A stretch of DNA of 64,000 nucleotides, taken from NCBI GenBank assembly GCA_030141605.1, contig JAQGDQ010000985.1:1-64000 (forward strand), read 5' to 3'. Below the pieces are notes generated by a model. The model saw only the letters and a program-made list of their open reading frames with translations, was not told the DNA's origin and made no database searches. Origin of the DNA: Tubiluchus corallicola (lineage: Eukaryota; Priapulida; Priapulimorpha; Priapulimorphida; Tubiluchidae). Below are positions 1 to 13,633 of this stretch, piece after piece. The position numbers were made by a program, and so were the translations under genes. Every line of letters begins with the position of its first letter. Positions within the stretch are counted from its first letter, which is position 1.

Positions 1-65
1 ACAATACGTAATAAAGCTAGATGTGCTGGATTTCAGTTACGTATTTATTGCTAAATAGATGGAGA

Positions 66-78
66 GATAGATAGATAA

Positions 79-160
<82 letters not shown>
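66..160. repeat. (GATA)n microsatellite
   Basis: About 24 tandem GATA tetranucleotides. They lie in the intron just upstream of the first visible exon of adhesion GPCR A. The long open frames through this run are a by-product of the repeat. Confidence 0.95.
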
Positions 161-344
161 TAATTGATTGATAGACAGACAGACACAGATAAAATAGATG
201 ATAGGTAAAATGAAATAGATTATATTTTATTCCTTGAAAAAAATTAGACTTAATTACTGCTTCAACTTGGGAAGTAGTAAACATAAGAATGCATAGATTT
301 ACAACCATTTTACATGTAATACATGTTGATGCAATTTTTTGTAG

Positions 345-3300
345 GTCGATACCTGCAGGACCACACAGTTTTCTACTAAACATGATTATCAGTTTAGTCG
401 GGTTTAATGCTTTCTTCATTGCTGGTGTTGACAGCGTGTATGATGAGGTAAATATGTTGTATGTTTATTTTTCAGAACTTTGTTATTATTCACAGGGACG
501 TATCAAGACTTTACGATACCCTAAGCAGATTGTTTTGTCCCGCGAATCTCTATTGTGTATTTATGGTTGTTTATGTAATGAGCAGATTAAATAATTACTT
601 GTGGTATATTAGAAACACTGGGTTCTGTGTAGTCATCATTAATTACACGTATTTGCATAGCGCTTATATTTAAGCAGGCTGCGCAACTGCTTGTTGTGTA
701 ATACCATGCCTTGTTCGTTGTGACAGCTATAACGTTCAACAACTGCCTGTGGTGTGTTATAAAATGTGCCTTTTACATGCATATGACAGCATGCACGTTT
801 TCCGAGAATAAATACTTTTTTCTAAAATGTGACGCCCAGCAAATTTGGCGCCCTAGGCTATAGGCTAGTTAGCCTATTGGTTAATATGCCCCTGACTATT
901 CATGTTTATTGATAGTTTTTGTACATAAAAATATGTTATTTTTAAAGTGAGTTTTTGCACAATTTTAGTCAGTTACACTTTAGCTGACTTACAATTGTTA
1001 TACTTTAGAAACTGTGCGAGGTAACAGCTATCTTCTTGGACTACTTCACTTTGGTGGCATTTTCTAGCTTGCTAGGAATGGGTGTATTTATCGTGCTGTA
1101 TTCGTATGGGAAATTTCATGACAAAGTGTTTCCCTTGGTTATAGGACTAATTGCGTTGTCTTGGGGTGAGGCAATTTTGGCATAAATGTAATTTAATAGC
1201 TCTTATATCAGTAGAAATATCGTTTTGCATTTTTTGCTTTTCTCATTTTTATGAATGATACGCACAAAGTTATTCTTTTGAAATGGTCAAATATGATTTG
1301 CGTGGCATTTAGAAAGCATTTCAATATAAAAACACCCTTTTGTCTTATCAAATTTATTTGTTTTTTAATTTTTTAGTTTTCTCCATGCTTCCTGTCGGAT
1401 TTTCCCTGATTGCCGTAAATGCTGAAAATTATGGAGCACAACATCAGTAAGTGGAATGATTAATTTTTGATGACGATGATTGTAATAAATGTAATTTTGA
1501 TAGCGACGATAGAGGTGATGATAATGATGATGATGACTGTGTGAAACTGCTTCATTTTGTTAACGATGATAGAGGTGATGGTAATGATTGTGGTAACTGT
1601 GTGAAACTGCTTCATTTTGATGACGATGATAGAGGTGATGGTAATGGTAACTGTGTGAAACTGCTTTATTTTGATAACGATGATAGAGGTGATGGTAATG
1701 ATTGTGGTAACTGTGTGAAACTGCTTCATTTTGATGATGATGATAGAGGTGATGATAATGATGTTGATGACTATGTGAAACTGCTTCATTTTGTTAATGA
1801 TGATAGAGATGATTGATAATAGCGATGTTGATAACTGTGTGAAACTGCTTCATTTTGATGACGATGATAGAGGTGATGGTAATGATTGTGGTAATTGTGT
1901 GAAACTGCTTCATGTTGTTGACGATGATAGAGGTGATGGTAATGATGTTGATAGCTGTGTGGAACAGCTTCATTTTGATGATGATGATAGAGATGATGAT
2001 AATGATATTGATGACTGTGTGAAATAGTTTAAATTTGATGATGATAGTGATGATGGTAAAGACAGATGATGACCACGTGATAGTGATGGCAGTGATGGAA
2101 CATGCCGGTAACTGTTGGTGGTATCTAAAGCACTGCTAGGACAATTTTTGTACAGAAATTCATTAATGCACGCTTGTTAAAAATGTTCGTATTTTTCCAT
2201 TATTTCAGTTGCTGGATTGAACTAGAATCATTGGTACTATTGTCTTCAGCTATTCCTATTGGTGTTTTCTTAATTGTAAGTATTTTGCACGTGCTATTAC
2301 CTAGTTTTTCAAATTATCCTTAATTATTATTTTGATAATGCAACCGGAAGTGAAAAAATTGATTTTTCACAAGAGTGTATGAAACTTAACACCAAGTTAG
2401 TAATGGCTTTAAAACATTATGAGTCACCGTTGAGTAAACAGTATTAGATAACATTTGTTTTTGCTAATAGGTGATAGTGATTGGTGCTGTGGCTGCTGCA
2501 ATGAAGTTGACTTCCGCTCCAACCGATGATGCGGAGACGGTTCATTTTAAGTAAGTTCTTTAGTTTTCTTTCCAATGGCGGCTCGTAGCTAGAATTACTG
2601 AGGTGTTGTTTCAGAACATTTTTGACCATTGTTTGTTTTAGTACTGTGTAAAGCGAAACAAACATATGTAATTTTAATGTTGTAATATCTAATTTTAAAC
2701 AAACAAACAAACATGAAAACTTGATAAAATCTTAAACAAAAAATATTGTTTGCTTACGAATAGCCCTAATTGTCGCAGTTCAAGAATATGCTTTCAAGCA
2801 CGTGACATCTGGCAACAGACACTGCATGAGCGCCAGTACTCTTTCTACCTAAAATGCAACGTCTTATTTTAGAGGCGCATGCGCAGAAGAGCCATACACG
2901 ACATTGCATGAGCTGTGAGCGCACTGTGCTGGGCTGTCAGGCAATCAGTACTACCATCTCAAGCATAAAAAAGAACTAAAGAAAAAAGACTTACTATATT
3001 GAATGTTATCGATAATATTGAGTGAAAATACGGGGAGCTCTAATTCCACAATACCTATGCACCGCCACTGTTTCTTCGGATATTTGAAAGTCGCCTTGCT
3101 TCACTTTTGAACATTCCTCGCTGAACATTGTTACTGCAATGCTCACACAGTGCGGCGCATGTGCAAACAAGATACTGGTTCTAGAGTAACGCAATGCATT
3201 GGCAGTTAGAAAAAAATAAGAATCTTTTGACAACAAGGGCTGAGTTGAGTTGGAGCAATTGTAGTGTATAGTTTTATATAGAAATTGCATTATATGAACC

Positions 3301-6300
3301 ATTTCTTGTTTAGCAAAGTTTTTGTTATCAAGTCTAATTTACATCTGCATATCTGATTGGTTTTAGGTGTATAATTCTGAATAACAGACTTATTTGTTAC
3401 AGTATTTATTAGCTCACAATGTGATTGTTTATCTAATAAGATTGACGTAGGTGTATTTTTGAGTACAGAATCGCAACAATGATCAAGTTTCTCTGTAGAA
3501 AAAGTATCGTCGTTGTAGGCCTATGAATATTCTGACATTATAGTGCTATGATAATAGGCCTTTTCACAGTTTTGTTGTGCATACGCACTCAAAGGTTAAG
3601 TGTATAATTTGCAATAATGTGTGTAAAGCAAAGCCGTCTGTCACACAGTTCAGTAAGTTCAGTTGTTTTACATTGGCTTTATTTAATTATGCATTAGTCT
3701 CTGCATAGAGTGATTTACCAGCAGGATCTTGGTTGGGAACAAGAAAAAATAAACTAGGTAAGGTTCTAGCTAGCGGCTAAAACTGTTGCTATTATAATAG
3801 TATGGACTGTGAGGCATTGTCAAGTGTAAACAAATGCGTTGTCTGGTACACTTAACCTTTGACATTTTCACGATCATCATCAATCGCTGGAAGTGTGAAA
3901 AGACTTATTGTAGTCAATCAGGAATAGGCTACTACTTCAGTTTACATGGCATGTATTGTTTACTGCAAACAAGCAGTTTGAGTTTTTAAAATGAAAACAC
4001 GTTCTTCATGTTTTTATAGACATTCTATTATGGTATTATTGGTGTTGACAACAATGATGATCGTAACGTGGATAATGGGTATCATGGCAGTTGACCGCAG
4101 GCTAGAGGCATTCGAGTGGGTTTTTGGAATCATGAATTGTTTACTGGCTGTTCTTGTATTTGCTGCAACTGTCCTGGTATCTAAAGAGGTAAAAGTTCTT
4201 CCAACTCTCTGTAAACCATTGGTATTGGTCAGTTTTTGGTCCAAACTGAAAACTTCTGCTCTGAAGTTAGATGATGTGAATTAAATACTTTTGTATATAA
4301 TTGCTGCTGAGTGTCTTAAAAGTATTTCTTTCAATTTACTATAATGAAAAAGACACCAAAAGTACTTAGTAGAAAGTAGCAAACAAACGAATTTTATCAC
4401 TGCACAACATGATACAACACAATACAGCATTAGACATACTTTGTACATGTATACTTTGTACTTTGTTACGCCTCTCTTCACATAACCTAGCTATTGAGAC
4501 TGGAAGATGGGCAAGGATAAAAAGAGAAGACAGGCTATGCTCCCGTCCTGGCTTAAACATTCAAACAGAAGAGCATGTTATCTGTTTTTGTCCACTTACG
4601 AATCACCTTCGTGAAGATAACACTGAACTGAACTTCAACGATCTGCATGAATTTTTCAATGGAAACCCAATGTCATATTGTGAATTTGTAAATAACTGTT
4701 TAGCGATTTTTGGACAGTAATGATCATGTTATGTGATCAAAAGTGTTTATCGTGAATTGGTAAATAACCCTTGAGCTGTTTTTTGGACAGTAATGATCAT
4801 GTTAGGCGATAATAAGTGTGTAGTGAGAATTTGTAAATAATTCTTCAGTTATTTTTTGACAGTAATGATCATGTTATATGATCAAAAGTCCTTTTTTGTA
4901 GTAATCTATGGACTGAACCAAAATATCATGTTCGACTATCTCTTAATCAGTCAATCAGTCAATAAACAATATATATATATAAATTGCCAGAGTCTAAGAG
5001 TTATACACATACCAGATGCACCACAGTCAAACCTTAACTTGTAAGCAACTCAGTCTATTGAGTACAGCGTTACATACTAGTACAATGACTTTTAAAAAGT
5101 AAAATTTTTACTTTAATCGAACATGAGCCGAATTTTCTAATTAAAGAGTTCACTCTCACATAAACCAAGCTTGTCTGGTTTTTATATCAGCATTGTCAGA
5201 TAAACTCGAGCAGATTATATGGTCCGGATATTTTCCTCATGGCTTACAGGAAGCGTTCGACCATTTAGAAACGTCTTAGCAGGTATAACATGCTTAAAGC
5301 AAAACCGGATCCAATCTTAAATTGTAGGTCAAAATAATCTACTCTTTGAAAGGAAACACTTTTTTTTCTAAAATAACTTATCTGAAAGAATTATTACCAC
5401 ACAAACACAATTTCACGTTCACACCACTAGTTCTTCGCTGTTACATGCATTTTGCCATTCTCTAGTTAGGCGTGCACAAATGCTTACATTTCAGAAGCGC
5501 ATTGCACAAATCACAGGTGCAGTACCTCTCAGTTCAGCTGTATTAGTCTCTGACCTATTGCACACGCTCGACCGCTCATACGTGAGCACAGCGGTAAATT
5601 TGAAATTTGAATTTTTATCTTAAAATTTGCCTAGTTTTAGTACAACACACTGAATATCTTGCAGCAGCACCGTACTTCAATTTTCGCTTTCGTAAACACG
5701 TGCAACACGCTCATGGAATATTTTTGCTCATGAAAATTATGTTAGTTTGTGATGTCATCAATAGTTGGGCTCGCCCGCCGCTGATTAAGTTTTTAATCTA
5801 TTTTTAATTATCATAAATGCTTTTGTACTATTAATTATGTAATATGGTAGTATTTGAAAAATCATCCTGTCTTCCCTTAATCAGTTGACAGCATTATGTG
5901 TTCTCTTATAGTTTGAAAATTGATCAGTCACGAATTTTTAATGGAAACCATGCTTTTCTAGGTACTTGAAATTGTTAAAGATTATTCTGACAGCACAACT
6001 GAACTGTCTGACGGAAATGAAAGCCCTGGTAGTTACAGAGGTAAATCGACTATTTATTTTGATGAGCAAGCATATACTATAAATATTCTTTGCTGATAGG
6101 TTTCTGGTATTTTAGACTTTAATTTCAACCTTTACTAGTTTTAGCTATGTATAATAGCTAATTTAAATGAAATATGTTTTTAAGGCTGATCACTCTAGAT
6201 CATCAATGGAATCAAATTCAGAAATTTTGATTGTGCTTTCTTACTGTTTGCAGGCTCAATTGTTAAATCATAATGTTTCGATAAGATAGAGAAACAAAAA

Positions 6301-9045
6301 AAAGATTTTTTTTAAGCTAATAGTAGATATAGTGTCACTTGAAATATTGCAGAAATGTTAGCAGTCCACACATACAATTATCCACATTTGTTTTAACTTA
6401 AATGCCATCTTAAAATAAGATTATTTTCCAGGGCAAAATTTGCGTCTTGGAAGTGAGAGTGTTCGAACGAATGATTACGTAGTAGGTGGTTACTATGACG
6501 ACGATTACTCACGTTCAAATCTAAATACTCCAATAGATACTAACAGTATTCACCAGACCGGGTACAGCCGGAAATCCGGTACTTCAGCTGTAAATGTAAG
6601 TTGTAACATTAAAAAATCAGAATGTAAGGTACTGTGTAATCTTCTGCAGCCTTTTGAATGCTTGATGATTCAGGAGATCCAACTTTTACATCTTAACTCT
6701 TGTACTTTCATTTCAAATGACTGAGTGATGCTGTAATTTTGACTGTGGCTCATGTGACTTTTTACAATTTAAAACGAAGATAAGTTAATTAATAAAGCTA
6801 CAGTAATTTTTCACTGAAAGACATTAAACTTTAAGTACTAGTATCACTAAAGTAAAACCGAATCCTCATGAAATGGTGTTTTAGACACTTTATTTCTTTT
6901 TATTTAATCAGTCAACAAGGACCACAAAGTGCAACACAAAAATAATACGTGTCTTGACATAGAAATAATTGAAAGTGAGATGTAAAAACAAGATAAAAAA
7001 TATTACAAATTTAATACAACAAATTCTTTTTAGTTTAATTAACATCCTGTGTCAATACATCATAAACACAGACAACATCTAAGTAGAGAAAAGTGCTCTT
7101 TATGGTCTCAAAGATTGTAGTATTTGTTCAGTAGCTTTCACCCTAGCGGGCCTCATCAGCTGAATAGAAAGTGCTGGTAACTTGAGAGTGCTTTGTTTAT
7201 AGTTACCAAGTCAAGTTACCAGCAGTTTCTATTCAGCTGATGAGACCCGCTAGGACGAAGGCTATTGAATAAATATTATAATCTTTGAGACTATAAAGGA
7301 CATTACGTTTTTCTCTGTTAATGATGGCAAGTCTAAGGAGAGCTCTCTCGTATCTCAATATCCAAGTATTCGTGTTGTACGTAAGATCGAATATCAACGC
7401 TTCATAGCTCTATTTATAGTTAGAAAAAATACACTGTCAAAGACTATGTACACATGCTTAAAGTCACTCTAAAATCACGTACAAAATTACTACAACCTAT
7501 AGACGAGGCTAAAGCATCACATTGGAAACTGAAAAATTTCCTCTTTAGTAAAATAGCAAACTGATTGCAGTATGCGAAAGGTATAGGTAATTAATTATAT
7601 TCGAAATAATTTCGGGAAAACAACAAGTTTATTGAGCGTAAATGATCGTTTTGACTGTAACAGTCATTATCAATACTATAAATTAAGCCAAAAAAGGAAT
7701 AATTAGTACAGTGTTGATACTAAAATACTAAGGCACAAAGTGCCATTTCAAATCAAAATAGTAGAATTTTAAATTGTCAAAACAAACGTGATATAATTAT
7801 AAAAAATTGTGAATTTTGACAATTTAGAATTCTACTCGTTTGATTGGTAATGACATTTTCTGCCTCAGTATTTTAATTAATATTTATTTTAATTAGTATC
7901 ATCAATGTACTAATGATTGCCTTTTTGGCTTGATTATAGTATTGACTGTTATGATCGATCGTCTATGCTCAATAAACACGTTGATTCATAGAGGCTGGCT
8001 CTTTCATGTATTTAATTTCGTAAAAATTTATTTATCAACTAAGCCTTGATATTAATGATATTTTTCTACACAGCAAAGCTATATTAATACACTTCACCAT
8101 TTTGTCTGGCACGTCTAGTTTTTAATTTTGCTGAACGTATCGAAAACCTAATAGTAATGCAAATTAATTTTTTAACACATGAAAGAAAATCTTCTTAGTA
8201 TTATTTTCAAAAAATTCTGTTCATTGGTTTTATAAATTACTGTTAGTTTGTAATATAATGATCATTTTAAATTTGAATTATACTTGGAAAGCATCCTTAA
8301 ACACTAGACATTCAGTAATGAAGTCGGACAAACGTGCACTAACATTCCATTCACATTTCTGTTACTTATAAATAAACTTGTGATCACTTACTGTTATTCA
8401 CTGTTTTCGTGAGTAATTGTGTAATCGATTTTATATATAAAGCCAGTTTTCAATCTTAACTGGAACAAAGTCTTGTTTCTTATGTTCCCGAAAGTTTGAT
8501 AATTAATTTTGCAAAGTCTTTAAAATTGGATTAACTTCCTTATAATATTAATGTTATTAATGTCAGATGTTTTTATTAAAATGCTCATTTTAGTAACTTT
8601 GCTTGCAATAAATTGATTTTGCTTTGCTGTCGTCAACAATTTGGTGTCAGAACGCCGCCTGTTGTTCAGAAAGCAGCTTCATAACTTGCATTACTTTCAG
8701 GCTTTCAACTATTTGTGGCAAGAAGATACGGTGAACGGAAGACATTCGGGTTTGAATACCAATCGCCGCGAAGAGGATCCATATTCGTTTCATCAAAAGC
8801 ACAGTCAGAGTGCTCCCTCGATGCACAGCATCAATTCTGAGCCCGTATCCAGCGTTGATCTGTTAGATGAGCTGGAACCGGATCAGAAACCTCTAAAACG
8901 ATTTACAAGTTTGCGAGAAGATAACACCATTAAACCGTTGTACGAACAACCAACGTTTAAACTACCTGATTATAAATACGGTGAACCATATGTTGTGGAG
9001 AAAAATATCCCAAGGATTAATCCTAACAACCTTAGCAATATGTAA
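345..9045 (+). CDS. Adhesion-type GPCR A, 3' part (TM2 to C-terminus)
   Basis: Class B2-like seven-transmembrane receptor of the plasma membrane; the ligand is unknown. My exon model is 345-447, 1009-1165, 1377-1446, 2209-2275, 2471-2550, 4020-4188, 5962-6040, 6432-6595 and 8701-9045, all with AG/GT borders and consistent phases. Exon 1 encodes TM2 (FLLNMIISLVGFNAFFIAGV). Exon 2 gives TM3 and TM4 start, opening with KLCEVTAIFLDYF. Exon 3 ends TM4, and exon 4 starts with the ECL2 Cys-Trp pair (HCWIELES) and TM5. Exon 5 finishes TM5, and exon 6 carries TM6 and TM7. Exons 7-9 give a serine-rich cytoplasmic tail of about 195 residues ending in LSNM. TM1, GPS/GAIN and ectodomain exons lie before base 1, so the gene is partial here. 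Exon phases match receptor B at 53820-56787, which marks the two as paralogues. I found no clear poly(A) signal close after the stop. The family call is strong; exact intron borders are by eye. Confidence 0.85.
1531..2035. repeat. 60-bp minisatellite in receptor A intron
   Basis: About eight imperfect copies of a unit close to 60 bp, each containing GTGTGAAACTGCTTCATTTT followed by GAT/GAC-rich sequence. It lies between exons 1377-1446 and 2209-2275. The unit length is a multiple of three, so frames stay open on both strands; this does not indicate coding. Confidence 0.85.
2551..3552. other. Receptor A intron, no recognised element
   Basis: This intron stretch lies between the TM5 exon and a MITE. 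I see no exon or named repeat in it. The open frames here are short and without family motifs. Confidence 0.5.
3553..3911. mobile_element. MITE with TTTTCAC terminal inverted repeats, copy 1
   Basis: Interspersed element of about 360 bp, with termini reading roughly TAGGCCTTTTCACAG and, inverted, TAAGTCTTTTCACA. A second copy lies at 29910-30288; the two share long internal stretches such as GGTAAGGTTCTAGCTAGC. It has no coding capacity, so it is a non-autonomous DNA transposon. The superfamily is uncertain. It sits in the receptor A intron before the TM6-TM7 exon. Confidence 0.75.
4440..4985 (+). mobile_element. LINE relic (C-terminal reverse-transcriptase flank and 3' tail)
   Basis: The open frame through about 4409-4720 contains LSSHNLAIETGRW, then RLC and a His/Cys-spaced segment (EEHVICFCPLTNHLR). 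This is the zinc-knuckle-like C-terminal region common after the reverse transcriptase of non-LTR retrotransposons. After the stop come about three imperfect copies of a segment around GACAGTAATGATCATGTTA, then a short TA run. The fragment is 5'-truncated and lies in a receptor A intron. Confidence 0.65.
5287..5895 (+). repeat. About 620-bp interspersed repeat, copy 1
   Basis: The sequence from about AAGCAAAACCGGATCC to AAATCATCCTGT recurs at 50628-51255. Shorter 3' pieces occur at 49905-50200 and 36823-36960. All copies are in the same orientation. I could not find a coding domain or clear terminal repeats, so it is an unclassified family, perhaps a SINE-like or non-autonomous element. This copy is in a receptor A intron. 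Confidence 0.75.
6596..7094. other. Receptor A intron, nothing recognised
   Basis: AT-rich intron after exon 6432-6595. I found no exon, RNA gene or named repeat. Confidence 0.5.
7095..7305. mobile_element. Foldback element 1 (about 90-bp inverted arms)
   Basis: The left arm includes CATCAGCTGAATAGAAAGTG and the right arm the inverse CTATTCAGCTGATGAG, with the homology reaching outward to the GGTCTC and GAGAC ends. A loop of about 30 bp separates the arms. This is the structure of a foldback MITE. No coding sequence. Confidence 0.8.
7620..7985. mobile_element. Foldback element 2 (about 165-bp inverted arms)
   Basis: The arms at about 7620-7786 and 7815-7985 are imperfect inverses. For example, AAGTTTATTGAGCG is answered by GCTCAATAAAC, and TTTTAAATTGTCAAAA by TTTTGACAATTTAGAA. 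The arms are diverged by substitutions and a small insertion, so this is an old foldback element inside a receptor A intron. Confidence 0.8.
7986..8700. other. Receptor A last intron, nothing recognised
   Basis: AT-rich intronic sequence ending at the acceptor TTACTTTCAG before exon 8701-9045. An open frame beginning at 8641 runs through the acceptor; only the part after 8700 is assigned to the gene. Confidence 0.5.
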
Positions 9046-10966
9046 TTCTCATTGTGACAACCGATTAGCTAAAATATCACGGCTGTTACTTACGATTTTT
9101 TTAGAATGTCTACCGCTTTAAGGTTCTTATTACGGTGTTTTTTCCTGGGTAAATAGTACTAAGTACTGCAGATACACGTGTATATTATTTTGCAGGCCTA
9201 TTTAAGATTTTTCTTCAATTGTATTGGCGTGTTGCAAGTGCTTGTGGCGCCCGGGGATAGAAAAACTTCTGGCGCGCTACCCTTTTAATGTTTTGATCAT
9301 TTGTTTGCTGGGTGAAGTCACAAATTGTGCGCGTTTTTTGCGTCCGAGTCCAACCTTCCCTTTTTGACATGATGGGATAAAGATAAACGATTTTTTTCTA
9401 AGAATCGCCGAGTCTGATTTGCAGTACTGTCGCAGAGTAACTCTTTTCTACGCATTAGTTGCGCATAACATGACAGTCCATAAACATTCAAGATTATGAA
9501 AGATTCAGAACCTACAGGTTTTCACAATAATACAATCAGCACTTAAAGAAACGTCACTGTTTCTCCCAAAATTATCAATCTACTAAGCCACACGACACCC
9601 TACACAGGCCGTTAAGTAACACCATTAGCCTTTTTCTAGGCTGTATGTAGTAACTAATTAAGTCAGCTAGGGTGATCTCTGATCACTCAATTTTCCTGTA
9701 TTTCGAAAACTTTTGTTAATTGTTTTGTTAATGTCGAATTAGTTATTAATAATTAACAATCATTGAACTCTAGAAGAATTTTGCGTTCCCTCACCCTTGC
9801 GCATGTTGGCGATTGTCCCCACCCCCCGTTGCCCCACTACGCCTCTGTGTAATTGTTAGGAACTTGTAATTCTTGGTATGGACAATGTTGCAAGTGATTA
9901 AATGTAAAAATTACCAGTTCAATGCCAAGTTGTGATAGAATACAGTCAATTTATATCAATCGTGTTTTAGGAGTGAACGTTGCATTGTAACTGTAAATGA
10001 AATGTAAAGTATATGAACCGATGGACTAGTCGTATTTAATGATGTGGACGGTCCACGAGAGGAAAAGGCAAGGTCCCTTGCTTAGATATACCTAATTACT
10101 ACTGATTATTACTGTGATAATGAACAATTTACAACATTATACTATGAATTATGAAAAGCGATTTATTTTTTTTATGACTGTTTTAGTATACCAGCGATTT
10201 TGTGTTTGTTGATAAATCTCGTTTATTTAGCATCTGTACCGTTTCACAACAGTACTGATTATCGCAGCATTGAATGTATTTGGTGTTAAAACTTTAAAAC
10301 TCAAAGTACTTTTTTCCTACTTTAGCCATGTAATTGTTAATATTGCAGGCGGTTATCACTATGTAATGAAAAATGTTTCTTTATGTTTGTCCAAATATTA
10401 CGTGTATTCGTAGCATTAGGAATTTTTAGAGGGTTTAAAATAGCAGCCACATAAGATACTTTAGCCTTTTTATGGCAACTTTAATAAAAAAAAATGTATA
10501 TCTATGATTCACAGGGCATATAATATTTCAATGAATTAATAAGATAATGGTATATATATATATATGTGTGTGTGTGTTGACGTTGCCTCTTAAGTATGAC
10601 GATTTTTAAATGCAGGGTTTGCCCATTTACCTTAAATTTATATTATTTTAACTCTTATAAGGTTTTTAAATTATTTTTTTGTAAAAGCCGATGAAAACTT
10701 AACTAATGTTTTTGAATTATATAAATGTACCATTTAACCTTTTTGTGATATTAGTTATTATACTTCTGTGGATTAGAGCTCTGTCTTTATTATTATTTTA
10801 TGATTAATCCTAATTATAATAATGCATGTAACATAGCATTTTTATTTAAAAATATAAGCTGTGATAATTTCAAGCAACTAATAAATAAATATTTACAAAT
10901 TTTGCTTATTAGCTGCGTTAATTATTATTTTATACAGATATTCATTTAGATATATAGCAAAAAAAA
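9046..10966. other. 3' flank of receptor A / intergenic
   Basis: This region must include the 3' UTR, but no AATAAA lies close to the stop. An AATAAAA appears near 10482 and AATAAATAAA near 10880. A (TA)n(TG)n microsatellite lies at about 10551-10577. I see no further gene. Confidence 0.5.
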
Positions 10967-11084
10967 CTACGGCCAAATCACGTTGAAAACACCGGTTCTC
11001 GTCTGATCACCGAAGTTAAGCATCGTAGAGCCTGGTTAGTGCTTGGATGGGTGACCGCCTAGGAATACCAGGTGCTGTAGGTTT
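10967..11084 (+). rRNA. 5S rRNA-like head of the SINE (not a free 5S gene)
   Basis: Close to full-length 5S with the internal A box, intermediate element and C box positions recognisable. A substitution (AAGCATCGTAGAG against AAGCAACGTAGAG in the other copy) and the missing terminator argue against a functional 5S gene. It most likely serves, or served, as an internal polymerase III promoter. Confidence 0.6.
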
Positions 11085-11466
11085 GCGGGATGCCCACACT
11101 GTATCGCGACACTAGGCGAAGGAGCTGTACAAGCAGCCAACGGCTAGAGGGTGGAGGAGGTCAAGTGACCCAACGGCCATGTGTAGAGGAGTAAACCTTC
11201 CAAATCAGGAGTGGAGCCCCGAAGGTGGACCAGTGCAGCATGCTCACTGACTCCGGCAGCTCCTGCAGCCAACCTGGTGCCAAACGTATCGCTCCGCTTT
11301 CCTTTGGACTACACCAGGGAGGAATAGAGGGGGTTCCTGCGGTCTGGGCAACTCAGGATCTCCATACACCTTGCCCAGGCGTGCGCCCTAGAGACGTTCA
11401 AGGATCGGACTCTCTTGCCGCACATTCCATTGTCTTCCGAGACAGAAGGATGCCAACAACAACAAT
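10967..11466 (+). mobile_element. 5S-rRNA-derived SINE (SINE3-like), long copy
   Basis: The first about 118 bases are a nearly complete 5S rRNA-like sequence, including GTCTGATCACCGAAGTTAAG, GCCTGGTTAGTGCTTGGATG and the C-box region GGATGGGTGACCGCC. There is no T-run terminator at the 5S end. Instead a body follows that is shared with the copy at 26326-26632, ending GTCTTCCGAGACAGAAGG and a (CAA)n-like tail. A 5S head used as a polymerase III promoter with a fused body is the architecture of SINE3 elements. Relative to the other copy it carries an extra segment of about 190 bp in the body. Confidence 0.85.
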
Positions 11467-13146
11467 TTCATCTGAATGACATTCTGTACGCTAAACGCTG
11501 GAACAATCAGATAACATAAACCATTGTACTGACCAAATCTGCTTCAGCATCAAGAGCGTGAAACGTCCTAGTACGAACCAGATGGAGCCAAGAGCACGCA
11601 TGCGAATACGTGGGTAAATCACTCTTAATGGAGTCGCAACAGAAAACAGTAATCGCTATAAGCGTTGAACTAGAAGCATTCATGTTACACTAAATCATTC
11701 TTAATCGCATGACGTAACCATTGCCGTGCTTTCTCTTCAGCAGTAATACGTGCGTCAATAGGTAGACCTTTAAACCGTTTGACAGATTTGAAGACATAGT
11801 ATGTCACACGAAGCAGCCTAAGAAGAGTTGAAAATTTAGTAACAGGTATGACGGTAAGATTACTTGTTGAATTGTTAGTAGCAGTTAAAACTGATTCAAA
11901 TGAAATGACCTCTTTAGGTGTTTTGATTTTAATTTCCGCCTCAATTTATTCTAAATCTGATGATGTAATGAGCGGTAAATCACATGTTGGCCATTCACTT
12001 TTCTGTAACAACAAAAAGTCTGGGCCAAAAAACCAGGTTTTATTTAAAGGAGTAGAGCTAGGTTTCGTAGCATAACCAGCTATATTCAGTTCTAAAGGAA
12101 TGTGCCGAAAAGAGAAGTCATTATAACTGCGCATTTCAGTTACCCTGTTTTGAACAAATGTACTGAGGGGCTTACTGGATTCAACCAATGCAATACGCAT
12201 AATGAATGAGTACAAGTGATGTTACTTATCTGTAGTCCCTTTTGAACACAACTAGTAGCTCGTACACCCACTAAAACACCTAGTAATTCAAGATGCGGTA
12301 TACTGACATCTTGGGTAGCCAGACGGGTCTTTGCAAAAATAAGGTCCACTTTCACAGTGCCATCTTGCAGAACCTGACGTAAATATAAAACACAAGCATA
12401 AGCACAAGATGATGCATCACAAAAGCATACAAGATCAAAGAATAGACAAACAGAAGTATTTAAGCATACACAACGTGGTATGCGAATAGAAAAAATCATG
12501 TGCAATCAATCAGCAATTACTAACCACTTATCAATGCGTGGCTGATCTAAAGGCTGGTCCCAGCTATATTTCTCTTTCCAAAGTTGAGCAAGAAACAACT
12601 TTGCCTTTAATATCAAGGGGGTAACATATCCACAGGGATCAAAAATGCCAGCAACTTGTTTAAGAATCTCGCGTTTGGTAACACAGTTATGTAGGTTCAC
12701 ATCAAGTTTGTGTGCAATGGATAATGTGTCAGAGATAGTGTCCCATTTTAGGCCCAAGACTTTAATTTCAGTAGATGTTACTTTATCTTCCTTAGGTAAA
12801 TAATTCATAAAATATTGATTATTGGATCCCCATTCTCTTAAATTCATGGAAGCAGTAGCAAATAATTCTTTAGCTTGTGAATAAAAAGAGATAGCTTCGT
12901 TAGTGGAGGCAACGCCAGTTATGACGTTGTCTACATAAATATTGTCTAAGACAGTTTTGGAAATGGGTACCTGATCTTCCGTTTTTGTAAGATGGTGACG
13001 TACCGTTCCTGATAACATCCAGGGACTAGAAAGAAGTCCAAATGGAACACGTGTAAAGCGCAGTACCTGTGTGTTACCTGTAGGATCTAAATTAGAAGAA
13101 TCAGCCAAAGAAACCGGGTTACATCACGGTCTTGTTCACAGGTTCA

Positions 13147-13633
<487 letters not shown>

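Noticed and set aside
10967-11084. Functional 5S rRNA gene
   Set aside because: No terminator, a shared non-5S body follows in both copies, and the copies are dispersed and in opposite orientation. A SINE explains all of this better.
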